This document shows positions 7,968-15,660 of a stretch of 64,000 nt of DNA, piece by piece; position 1 is the stretch's first letter, and each line of letters opens with the position of its first letter. The notes beneath the pieces were generated by a model. The model made no database searches. It was not told the origin of the DNA and saw nothing but the letters and a program-made list of their open reading frames with translations. The stretch spans positions 26,104 through 90,103 of the forward strand of contig JBKQWE010000085.1 of assembly GCA_052139675.1 (NCBI GenBank). The letters run 5' to 3'. The DNA comes from JBEKCB01 sp052139675 (lineage in GTDB: Bacteria; Planctomycetota; Brocadiia; CAIUPP01). A program made the position numbers and the translations under genes.

Positions 7968-8016
7968 GCGATGATTCATTCGAGCAGGTAAGTACAGCCA
8001 ATCACCCGGGATAATG

Positions 8017-8057
8017 GACCGGCCACGCAGGCGCATCGCCGGCGCGGCCGGTTTTTT
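8017..8057 (+). terminator. Intrinsic terminator after the lipoprotein pair
   Basis: ACCGGCC (8018 onward) pairs with GGCCGGT just before a run of seven T at 8051-8057, enclosing a GC-rich loop with further pairing. Confidence 0.8.
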
Positions 8058-8111
8058 TCACCGGAGCGGGCATGGCGCAGTCGAGGGCGTTTTTCTGTTG
8101 AGGCAACTGCA

Positions 8112-9425
8112 ATGCAAAAGCAATGGCGAATGATCGCGTGCCTGGCCGCGATGGCGAGCCTTTACTGGCTCGGCGGGCGCGACGCGGCGCAGGCGCAGGC
8201 CGAGCCGTGGAAGTCTGATATCAATGCGGACATTCCCTACGTCGGGCGCGACGCGGCGCAGGCGCAGGTCGAGGCGCCGCAGTACCCGCAGTACGTCCAA
8301 TATCCGCAAGGCGCTCCGCCGGTCACGCCGGGCGTGCCCGCGGCGGCCGTCACGCTCAGCGCCGACCAGCTCGCGCAATTGCTCGGGCCCATCGCGCTCT
8401 ATCCCGACCCGCTCCTGTCCCTGATTCTCCCGGCCGCCACCTATCCGCAGGACGTGGCTGCGGCGGAACAATGGCTCCAGTCCACGCCCAATCCCACCGA
8501 GGCGGACATCGCCGCGCAGAGTTGGGATGCCTCCATCAAGGGCCTGGTCCATTACCCCAGCGTCCTCGCGATGATGAGCGGCCAGATGAACTGGACCGGG
8601 GCTCTGGGCGCGGCGTTCTTGAACCAGCAGCAGGACGTGCTCGCCTGCATCCAGCAGTTGCGCGCCCAGGCGCAGGCCGCGCAGAATCTCCAGACCAATC
8701 CGCAGGAGCAGGTGGTCGCCGACAACGGCGCCATCCGCATCGAGCCGGTTGATCCGGAGGTGATCTACGTGCCGCAGTACGACCCGGACGCGGTCTATGC
8801 CGGCGCGTGCCCGGTCACCTACGGCGAGGGCTACCCCATCGGCCTCTGGTGCGACGACGATTTCGACTGGGGCGGCCGGTGCATCGTGACCGGCGCCGGG
8901 TGGTATACCGGATGGCATCACCCGGAGGAATGGGACCGGCATCCGCCGGCCTGGAACCGCCGCCCGGCGGGATGGGCTCCCGCGCCCAGGCCCTGGGCGC
9001 GCCAGCCGCTGAGGCCCGCGCCGCGGCTCACGTCCGGGGTCGCCGCCAGGGCCGGCCTCAATCGTGCGCGCGGGGCCACCGCGAGGCCCGCCGCCGGTGC
9101 GGCTCGCGCACCACAGATCGGAAACCAGCGTTCGCCCGCAGCCACGAAAAACGTCTTTGCGGCCACACATACCCGCAGTACGGTCCAGCGTGCCGTGCAG
9201 CGCGCCGGCTCGACGACCAAGCGGGCCGCGACAACGCCCGCGCCTCGTCGCAGCGCGCCGGCTCCTCGACCCGCCGCCCGCGCGCCGGCCCCACGAGCGG
9301 CGCCGGCACGGGCCGCCCCGCGACCCGCTCCTCAGCCGGCTCGCAGCAGCGCCTTCAGCGGCGGCTCGGGCGGCGCGGCTCGCGCCCAGAGCGCCCGCGG
9401 CAATGCCTCAGCCTCGCACCGATGA
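8112..9425 (+). CDS. DUF3300 family exported protein
   Basis: 437 residues. The N-terminus has a short hydrophobic segment (MIACLAAMASLYWLGG). The core from about residue 85 carries the DUF3300 signature: LAQLLGPIALYPDPLLSLIL, then ATYPQDVAAAEQWLQ, WDASIKGLVHYPSVL and DPEVIYVPQYDPDAVY. The last 130 residues are Ala/Pro/Arg-rich and low complexity. DUF3300 proteins are envelope proteins of unknown function, often found next to DUF2950 genes, as here. Near the N-terminus the peptide GRDAAQAQ occurs twice, 23 residues apart, from a short DNA duplication. Confidence 0.9.
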   Translation: MQKQWRMIACLAAMASLYWLGGRDAAQAQAEPWKSDINADIPYVGRDAAQAQVEAPQYPQYVQYPQGAPPVTPGVPAAAVTLSADQLAQLLGPIALYPDPLLSLILPAATYPQDVAAAEQWLQSTPNPTEADIAAQSWDASIKGLVHYPSVLAMMSGQMNWTGALGAAFLNQQQDVLACIQQLRAQAQAAQNLQTNPQEQVVADNGAIRIEPVDPEVIYVPQYDPDAVYAGACPVTYGEGYPIGLWCDDDFDWGGRCIVTGAGWYTGWHHPEEWDRHPPAWNRRPAGWAPAPRPWARQPLRPAPRLTSGVAARAGLNRARGATARPAAGAARAPQIGNQRSPAATKNVFAATHTRSTVQRAVQRAGSTTKRAATTPAPRRSAPAPRPAARAPAPRAAPARAAPRPAPQPARSSAFSGGSGGAARAQSARGNASASHR

Positions 9426-9496
9426 AGACGGCGCAGCGTTGGAGATCTGAAACGTCCGCCCGGATATCGCCGGCGGCTCAATTAAGGAGAGTCAGG

Positions 9497-10510
9497 ATGC
9501 ATCCTCGAACCTGTGGAGTCGTAATGGCCGCGCTCGCGTGCGCGGGCGCGTTGACGCTCGCCGTCATCACCGGTTGCGCGACTACGACGGTCGAGGCCGA
9601 GGCCGTCCGCCCCGCCGGCGAGCCGGGCGCGGGCCAGCAGCAATTCGACACGGACGAGCAGGCCGCCGCCGCGCTCGTCGCCGCCGCCAAGGCGCGCGAC
9701 CGCGCCGCTCTCGACCGCCTGTTCGGCCCCGCCGCTCCGGAGTTCGTCACCGGCGACAAGGTCGAGGACGAGAAGGCCTTCGACCGCTTCGTCAAGAACG
9801 CCGGCGAGCATCTCGAGTTGGAGAAGAAGGACGCGGACACCTCCGTCGTTGACATCGGCAAGGACAACTGGCCCTTCCCGATTCCGCTGAAGCGCCTGCC
9901 GGACGGCAAGTGGTTCTTCGACACCGAGGCGGGCAAAAAGGAAATCCTCGCCCGCCGCATCGGCGCGAACGAGTTGGATACCATCGCCGCCTGCCGGGCC
10001 TATCTGGAAGCGCAGCGGGAATACGCCAGCGAGGACCGCGACGACAGCGGCGTGCTCAAGTACGCCCAGCGCTTCATCAGCAGGAACGGCAAGGACGGGC
10101 TTTACTGGGAAGCGGCTCCGGGCGAAGAGGAAAGCCCGTTCGGCGAGTTCATCGCCCAGGCCGATGCGGAAGGTTACACGCTCGGGCAGAAGGACCAGTC
10201 CGGCCCGCAGCCCTACCACGGCTACTTCTACCGCATCCTCAAGTGCCAGGGCCCCGACGCGCCCGGCGGCCAATACGACTACGTCATCAACGGCAACATG
10301 ATCGCCGGCTTCGCCCTGGTCGCCTGGCCGAGCGAGTACGGCTCCTCCGGCGTGATGACGTTCATCATCAGCCACCAGGGCAAGCTCTATCAGAAGGACC
10401 TCGGGCCCAAGACCTCGGACATCGCGCGGAATATGAAGGAATACAATCCCGACAGCAGTTGGACGCTGGTGGAGGATGAGGGAGTATCGAACGCGGCGCC
10501 CGAGAAATGA
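9497..10510 (+). CDS. DUF2950 family lipoprotein
   Basis: 337 residues from ATG 9497, preceded by AAGGAGAG. The frame is open far upstream but that part overlaps the DUF3300 gene out of frame and is not coding. The signal peptide ends in VITGC, a lipobox. Family motifs are plain: DNWPFPIPLKRLPDGKWFFD, RRIGANELDTIAACRAYLEA, YAQRFIS, PYHGYFYRIL and FALVAWPSEYGSSGVMTFI. The function of DUF2950 is unknown; it commonly sits beside DUF3300. The stop codon overlaps the next start (ATGA), so translation of the DUF2079 gene may be coupled. Confidence 0.93.
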   Translation: MHPRTCGVVMAALACAGALTLAVITGCATTTVEAEAVRPAGEPGAGQQQFDTDEQAAAALVAAAKARDRAALDRLFGPAAPEFVTGDKVEDEKAFDRFVKNAGEHLELEKKDADTSVVDIGKDNWPFPIPLKRLPDGKWFFDTEAGKKEILARRIGANELDTIAACRAYLEAQREYASEDRDDSGVLKYAQRFISRNGKDGLYWEAAPGEEESPFGEFIAQADAEGYTLGQKDQSGPQPYHGYFYRILKCQGPDAPGGQYDYVINGNMIAGFALVAWPSEYGSSGVMTFIISHQGKLYQKDLGPKTSDIARNMKEYNPDSSWTLVEDEGVSNAAPEK

Positions 10511-11931
10511 CGCCGGCGACTGCCCTCGACGCGGCGCCCGGGGCGCGGCGCCGCGTTTCGGTGGTCATGATCATCGCGATCGCGGCGCTGCTGGCGGCCG
10601 AGTTGTATTACGGTTGGATCGCCTGGTCGCAGCAGGCTTCGCACCACACTTTCCCGCACGACGTGGGGCTGATTGATTACAGCCTGCACTGGACGCTCCA
10701 CGGGCGGTTCATGTACTCGCCGCTGATCGGCCGGAGCCACTTCGGCGTGCACTTCACGCCGACGCTGCTCCTGGCGCTGCCGTTCTACGCGCTGCGCGAC
10801 GGCCCGCTGACGCTGCTGCTGTTCCAGAGCGCCCTTCTCGCGGGCGCCGCCGCGCCGCTTTTCCTGCTGGCCCGCCACGCCACGAACAGCCGCGCGCTGG
10901 CGGCGCTGACGGCGGGGCTGTACCTGGTGAATTACTACGTCGGCTGCATTCACCAGGCGTCGCACTACGAGGCGCTGCTGCCCTTCTGCGCGTTCAGCGC
11001 GATGTACTGCGCGCTGGCCGGGCATCGCAGGGCATACTGGATTTTCCTGGTCCTGGCGCTCGGGGTGAAGACGGACGTGGCGCTGTACATGGTCCCGTTC
11101 GGCCTGTACCTGCTGCTGGCGCAGCGCGACCGGCGGCTGGGCTGGGGGACCATGGGCCTGTCGCTGGCATGGTTCCTGCTGGCTGCGGCGGTCACTCGCG
11201 CGTTCGCGCCGGCGGGCGCGACGCCGGCGTACCTGAAGTTCTACGGAGTCTACGGCGACAGTCTGCCGGCGATCGCGCTGGACATCCTGGCGCATCCAGG
11301 GCGCATTCCGCTGTCGCTGGTTTCACGGCCGCTGCTGACGCTGCTGGCGACGTGCGGGTTCCTGTTCCTGGCGGACTGGCGCAGCGCGCTGCTGATTCTG
11401 CCTCCGGCGGCGGTGGTGCTGCTTTCACCGGACCCGGACTTCCGGATGCTGGCGTATTACCGCAGCGCGCCGATCATCCCCTTCCTGTTCTTCGCGACCG
11501 CGCTCGGAGCGGCGCAGTTGGCCCGCGGGCCGCGGCCGGCGAAGGGCCTCCTGATCGCGTTCATGGCGGCGCTGCTCGCGGTGAACGGAGTGATCTGGCT
11601 GACGCAGCCGACGCTCTCGAACGGGTTCCCCATGCGGCCGTTCGAGGTCACGGCGCGGGAGCGCGCGGCGGCGGATATCGCGCGCCGGCTCCTGCCGCTG
11701 GACGGGCGGCTGGCCGTCCAATGGGATTTGTATTGCCAGGTTCCGCACCGCGCGGAGATCGCGTTGCTGGACGATTACGCCGATGCGGACTACCTGTTCG
11801 TGGACTTGAAGGGCAACCTCGGTCCGACGCCGCCGGCGGTGGCCTGGCACGCGCTCGGGGCGGCGCGGGCGGACATGGATATCCTGGCGGACGAGGACGG
11901 CCTCATCCTGGCGCGCCGCCGGCCTCACTGA
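10507..11931 (+). CDS. DUF2079 polytopic membrane protein
   Basis: 474 residues with about eight to ten hydrophobic spans. After a first span (VSVVMIIAIAALLAAELYYG) it shows the DUF2079 pattern: DVGLIDYSLHWTLHGRFMYS, SHFGVHFTPTLLLALPFYAL, QSALLAGAAAPLFLLARHAT and the KTDVALYM segment. The family is related in fold to GT-C lipid-linked glycosyltransferases, but activity has not been shown to my knowledge. It overlaps the DUF2950 stop by 4 bp, and its own end overlaps the converging DUF2007 gene by 7 bp. Confidence 0.85.
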   Translation: MTPATALDAAPGARRRVSVVMIIAIAALLAAELYYGWIAWSQQASHHTFPHDVGLIDYSLHWTLHGRFMYSPLIGRSHFGVHFTPTLLLALPFYALRDGPLTLLLFQSALLAGAAAPLFLLARHATNSRALAALTAGLYLVNYYVGCIHQASHYEALLPFCAFSAMYCALAGHRRAYWIFLVLALGVKTDVALYMVPFGLYLLLAQRDRRLGWGTMGLSLAWFLLAAAVTRAFAPAGATPAYLKFYGVYGDSLPAIALDILAHPGRIPLSLVSRPLLTLLATCGFLFLADWRSALLILPPAAVVLLSPDPDFRMLAYYRSAPIIPFLFFATALGAAQLARGPRPAKGLLIAFMAALLAVNGVIWLTQPTLSNGFPMRPFEVTARERAAADIARRLLPLDGRLAVQWDLYCQVPHRAEIALLDDYADADYLFVDLKGNLGPTPPAVAWHALGAARADMDILADEDGLILARRRPH

Positions 11932-12431
11932 GTTTCGGAGTCCGCCTCATCGTCGGGCGCCGCCTCGGCGTCGCCTTCAGGGCCGTCTTCCACTTCCTCC
12001 AAGGGCCTTGGTTTCAGAGCCTCCTGGATGATTTCTTTTGCCCGTTCCACGTCCTGCTCCCGCACGAGAATCCGTCCCCAGCCATACTGAGCCGCCAAGG
12101 CTCCATCGTAGGGGCTTCTCTGAAAGTCATCGGCGAGATACCGGATGCCTGCCTCGTCGAGTGCGGCTTTGGCGACCGCTGCCTCCACCGCTTCGTGAAA
12201 GACCCACTCGACGGTGAAATGGCTCGTTGAATCTTGCTCTGCTGTCTTAGCGTCTTGGAGAGGTTCGAATTCCGCTTCGCCGGGCACCGTGATCGCTTTC
12301 CCGCACGCCGGGCAGTAGTCTCTGGAACCGGCATCATTCAGGAGCGACTCAATCGGGTGCCCGCATTCTGGACAGCGATAGGCCACGCAGCGCCCTTCCT
12401 CCTCCTTCTGAATCTCGTAGTCCTTGCCCAT
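11925..12431 (-). CDS. Zinc-ribbon protein with DUF2007-like domain
   Basis: 168 residues from ATG 12431, with GGGAG 7 nt upstream. Residues 19-45 form a zinc ribbon with two CxxC knuckles (RCPECGH and YCPACGK). Residues 72-140 match the DUF2007 putative signal-transducing fold (VFHEAVEAAVAKAALDEAGI, then GRILVREQDVERAKEIIQ). The tail is strongly acidic. DUF2007 is structurally related to PII-like proteins but its role is not known. It is divergent from the DUF72 gene; the 251-bp gap between them holds no convincing promoter by eye. Confidence 0.75.
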   Translation of the reverse strand: MGKDYEIQKEEEGRCVAYRCPECGHPIESLLNDAGSRDYCPACGKAITVPGEAEFEPLQDAKTAEQDSTSHFTVEWVFHEAVEAAVAKAALDEAGIRYLADDFQRSPYDGALAAQYGWGRILVREQDVERAKEIIQEALKPRPLEEVEDGPEGDAEAAPDDEADSETQ

Positions 12432-12682
12432 TTGTATGCTCCCTCTCTGCCTGCAATCTCTGAGCGAAAGGACGGCGTTTTTGCTCCTGGCCGAGATTCC
12501 CTGATGAACCGATGGCTTCCCGACCTGGAGCCGCCGTGAATCATAACCGTCTTGAACTCGTTCTACAAGGGGTTTGCCGACCGCGAGAGAGCTTCCAGAT
12601 ATTGCTCTGCCGGGGGAGTAGCCACGTTCAGGTGCGGCTGTGTAGAATGGAAGGCGGCACAGGGCAACGGAGCAAGACCAGC

Positions 12683-13606
12683 ATGCAAAAACTGGACCTC
12701 GACATTCCGTCCCGGTATCGCCCGCTCCTTCGGGTCGGCACCTGCTCGTGGAAGTACGAGGGCTGGAAGGGGCTGATTTACCGGAAGGGGGTCCGGTACG
12801 CTGCGAACGACTATCTTGCCGACTACGCAAAATTCTTCAATACCGTCGAGGTTGACCAGTGGTTCTGGAGCCTGTTCCCATCGGGCGTGAAGCTGCCCGA
12901 GCCGGCGACGGTGAAGGAGTACGCTCAGAGCGTTCCCGACGACTTCGTCTTCACGGTCAAGGCGGCCAACGCCCTCACGCTGACGCACCACTACGCCAGG
13001 CAGGCGAAGGGGCATTCCGACTTCGCCAACAAACCCAATCCCGATTTCCTGAGCGCCGACCTGCTGAAGCGTTTTCTGGACTCCCTCGCTCCGATGGACG
13101 GGAAGCTCGGCCCCATCATGTTCCAGTTCGAGTACCTGAACAAGTCCAAGATGCCAGGCCTGAAGGCGTTTCTTGACCGGCTGCACGAATTCTTCGTCAA
13201 GGCCCCGAAGGAGTTCGGCTACGCGATCGAGACGCGGAATCCCAACTACTTGTCAAAGGCGTTCTTCGATTTCCTTCGGGAGCACAAGCTGGGATACGTT
13301 TTCCTGGAAGGCTACTACATGCCGCACATCGCCGAGGTCTTCAGCCAGCACGACACGACCACGCCTGCCGGCACGATTGTCCGGTTGCATGGCCCCGACC
13401 GGCAGGCGATGGAGGAAGCGACGGATTCCGCGTGGGACAGCATCGTTGAACCGAGGCCGGAGAGCATTCGGGCGGCGGTGAAAATCCTCCGCGCGAACCT
13501 GCGGCTCGGGCACAAAGTTTTTGTCAACATCAATAACCATTTCGAGGGATGCGCACCTCTGACGGCGGCGAGCCTTGTGAAGTTGCTCCGTGGCCCGGCA
13601 GGTTGA
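12683..13606 (+). CDS. DUF72 family protein (TIM-barrel, YecE-like)
   Basis: 307 residues from ATG 12683. DUF72 features are clear: LRVGTCSWKYEGWKGLIY near the N-terminus, YAKFFNTVEVDQWFWSLF (the usual F-x-TVEVNSTFY position), VPDDFVFTVKA, GPIMFQFE, YAIETRNPNYL and the C-terminal VFVNINNHFEGCAP. The family adopts a TIM-barrel-like fold related to endonuclease IV and sugar isomerases; its biochemical role is not established. It is probably monocistronic. Confidence 0.92.
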   Translation: MQKLDLDIPSRYRPLLRVGTCSWKYEGWKGLIYRKGVRYAANDYLADYAKFFNTVEVDQWFWSLFPSGVKLPEPATVKEYAQSVPDDFVFTVKAANALTLTHHYARQAKGHSDFANKPNPDFLSADLLKRFLDSLAPMDGKLGPIMFQFEYLNKSKMPGLKAFLDRLHEFFVKAPKEFGYAIETRNPNYLSKAFFDFLREHKLGYVFLEGYYMPHIAEVFSQHDTTTPAGTIVRLHGPDRQAMEEATDSAWDSIVEPRPESIRAAVKILRANLRLGHKVFVNINNHFEGCAPLTAASLVKLLRGPAG

Positions 13607-13696
13607 CCGGCAAGGCCCATCGAGAGAACGGGCGGAGTTCCGTGCCGGGCGTTTGACGGTCCTGCGATGCTTGGGATAGCATGTCCAGCGGCGCGA

Positions 13697-14263
13697 ATGA
13701 AAAGGAATCCGGCTGTGCGAATCGTGACCGGCAAACAGCGGACGGAAATTACGCAGTTCTTCGGGCAGATGCGGGACACCGCGCGTCTGCACTTCGAGCG
13801 GGACGCCTTCTGCGAACCGGTGGCGCTCTTCCTCCAGGACCAGGCCGTCTCCGTGCTGCCGCTGCGGGAGTTCATCAACGACAAGGACGCCGCCTCCGCC
13901 ATCCTCAACAAGGCCATCGAGGCTGTTCAGCCGCTGGCCTTCGTCCTCATCACGGAGGCATGGATGGCGAAGGCCGACGAGCAGCCCGCAGACGCCGGCG
14001 GAAAGCCGGTTGACTTGCGGGAGAAGTACCAGGGGCATCTGACGGAGACGACGCCCGGCGGCGATGCGACGCCGAAGCAGGGCGTCAAGGAAGTGGTGAT
14101 GCTGCAATGCTCATCCGTGGCGGGCGACAACTTCATGCTGACCGCGGACATCGTCCGGGCTGAAGGGGCCGCGCCTGCCCTGATGCCGTGGGTGCAGACC
14201 GAGAACGTCCGCGCCGAGGGCCGGTTCATCTTCGACGTGACGCCGTTGGTGGAGCGGCAGTAG
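13697..14263 (+). CDS. Hypothetical protein
   Basis: 188 residues from ATG 13697; an alternative ATG at 13667 adds ten residues. No signal peptide or membrane span. The sequence is mixed alpha/beta with no motif I recognise (RTEITQFFGQMRDTARLHFE at the start, VVMLQCSSVAGDNFMLTADI in the middle, GRFIFDVTPLVER at the end). The tidy amphipathic pattern and balanced composition suggest a real soluble protein. Both start codons lack a strong ribosome site, so the start is uncertain. Confidence 0.6.
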   Translation: MKRNPAVRIVTGKQRTEITQFFGQMRDTARLHFERDAFCEPVALFLQDQAVSVLPLREFINDKDAASAILNKAIEAVQPLAFVLITEAWMAKADEQPADAGGKPVDLREKYQGHLTETTPGGDATPKQGVKEVVMLQCSSVAGDNFMLTADIVRAEGAAPALMPWVQTENVRAEGRFIFDVTPLVERQ

Positions 14264-14278
14264 CGCCGCCGCGGCAGG

Positions 14279-14307
14279 TTGACTGGCCCGCGTCCTTGTG
14301 GTAATCA
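14279..14307 (+). promoter_or_regulatory. Possible promoter for the 14350-18474 pair
   Basis: TTGACT at 14279-14284 and TAATCA at 14302-14307 are separated by 17 bp, 43 bp upstream of the ATG at 14350. The -10 box is only a moderate match. Confidence 0.35.
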
Positions 14308-14349
14308 CGGGCGACGACGGCGGGATTCGAGACATCTGAAAGGGCCGAC

Positions 14350-15627
14350 ATGTCACATAGATTATACGGCGGCGCGGTATGCGGGCTGCTCCTCGCGTGG
14401 ATTCTGCCCGGTGGCTTTTCCATCGCCCAGGGCCAGCCGAAGGGCGAGGCGCCAGGAGCGGCCGCGCAGGCGAGCGCCCGCATGGATCCGACGGTCGCCA
14501 AAGAGTGGATGCAGCGTTGGAAGCAGAGCATCATCAGCGACGGCCGCGACCGCCCCTGCGATAAGGAAATGGGCGAGGAGATCGGCTGGCTCGTCAGCCC
14601 GTTCCTGAACGGGTACTACTACGGCTGCCTGGCCACGGGCGACCGCGAGTGGGTGGACCGGCTGATAGATTGGACGGACTCCGTCATCAAGCGCGGCGTG
14701 AAGGAGCCGGACGGATATATCGGCTGGCCCAAGGAAGAGGAGGAGGGCGTCCTCGACTATCTTCCCGCCGGCGTCGCGGAGCGCTACACGGATGTGGAGG
14801 TGGGCGATGCGCTGTTCCTTCGCCCGGTGGCGCTGATGGCCGGCGAGATTCTCAAGACGCCGGCCCTGAAGGAAAAGTACGGCGCCAAGGCCGAGGAATA
14901 CCTTCAACTCGCCGAGCGAACCTTCGAGAAATGGAACTCGCGCGGCGCCTGGCGCGATACGAAGGAAGGCGGCATCTGGGTCGTTCCGCAATTCGCGCTT
15001 GACCCCAAGACCGGCCAGTGGACCGACGGATATGAACTCAGGAAGACCGAGGGCAACTCCCTGCCGGACAACAAGGAAAACATCATCGCCGAGTGGATGC
15101 TCGCCATGTACGACGCGACACACAAGCCCATCTACAAGGAGCGCGCGGAGAAGTGGTTCCAGGTGATGAAGTCCCGCATGAAGCTCCGCGACGACGGCAA
15201 GTATTTCGTCTGGGATTACTGGGACCCGGGCGTGCCGTGGGACACCAATGCGGATGGCTCTCTCAAGCACTGGGTGGGCGTGCACCCGAACGGCGGGTAT
15301 TACCTGACGGATGTCACGGCGATCGTGGCGGCGTACGAACACGGCCTGGTTTTCACCAGGGAGGACATCGCGCGCCTCATCGCCACCAACCGGGATTTCA
15401 TGTGGAACCAGCAGATCAAGGGTGCAAAGTTCCAGCGGATAGACGGCGAAAAGGCCGACCCGCGATGGGCAAATTCGCCGGGGCTGCTCTGGACTCCCTT
15501 GGCGCCCTATGACCCGACGCTGCGGAAGATTTTTGAAGCGAACCATAATCCGGGCGGCTGGGGCGGATTGACCGCCACGCCGCAATGGGTCGCCCGCTTC
15601 GGCCGAACGTCCGAAGCCGCTCAGTAA
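14350..15627 (+). CDS. Exported alpha/alpha-toroid glycosidase-like protein
   Basis: 425 residues with a signal peptide (GGAVCGLLLAWILPGGFSIA). The mature part is helical with repeated aromatic-acidic segments typical of six-hairpin (alpha/alpha toroid) carbohydrate enzymes: GWLVSPFLNGYYYGCLATGD, YTDVEVGDALFLRPVALMAG, KENIIAEWMLAMYDATHK and YLTDVTAIVAAYEHGLVFT. D-glucuronyl C5-epimerases, unsaturated glucuronyl hydrolases and some lyases share this fold, but none can be singled out. It is followed after 33 bp by the 937-residue lipoprotein, presumably co-transcribed. Confidence 0.7.
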   Translation: MSHRLYGGAVCGLLLAWILPGGFSIAQGQPKGEAPGAAAQASARMDPTVAKEWMQRWKQSIISDGRDRPCDKEMGEEIGWLVSPFLNGYYYGCLATGDREWVDRLIDWTDSVIKRGVKEPDGYIGWPKEEEEGVLDYLPAGVAERYTDVEVGDALFLRPVALMAGEILKTPALKEKYGAKAEEYLQLAERTFEKWNSRGAWRDTKEGGIWVVPQFALDPKTGQWTDGYELRKTEGNSLPDNKENIIAEWMLAMYDATHKPIYKERAEKWFQVMKSRMKLRDDGKYFVWDYWDPGVPWDTNADGSLKHWVGVHPNGGYYLTDVTAIVAAYEHGLVFTREDIARLIATNRDFMWNQQIKGAKFQRIDGEKADPRWANSPGLLWTPLAPYDPTLRKIFEANHNPGGWGGLTATPQWVARFGRTSEAAQ

Positions 15628-15660
15628 GCGGCCTCGTCGAATTCCACTCCGGAAGGCGTC

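Noticed and set aside
8807..9496. N-terminal extension of the DUF2950 frame
   Set aside because: It overlaps the DUF3300 gene in another frame, and a lipoprotein signal peptide with ribosome site starts at 9497.
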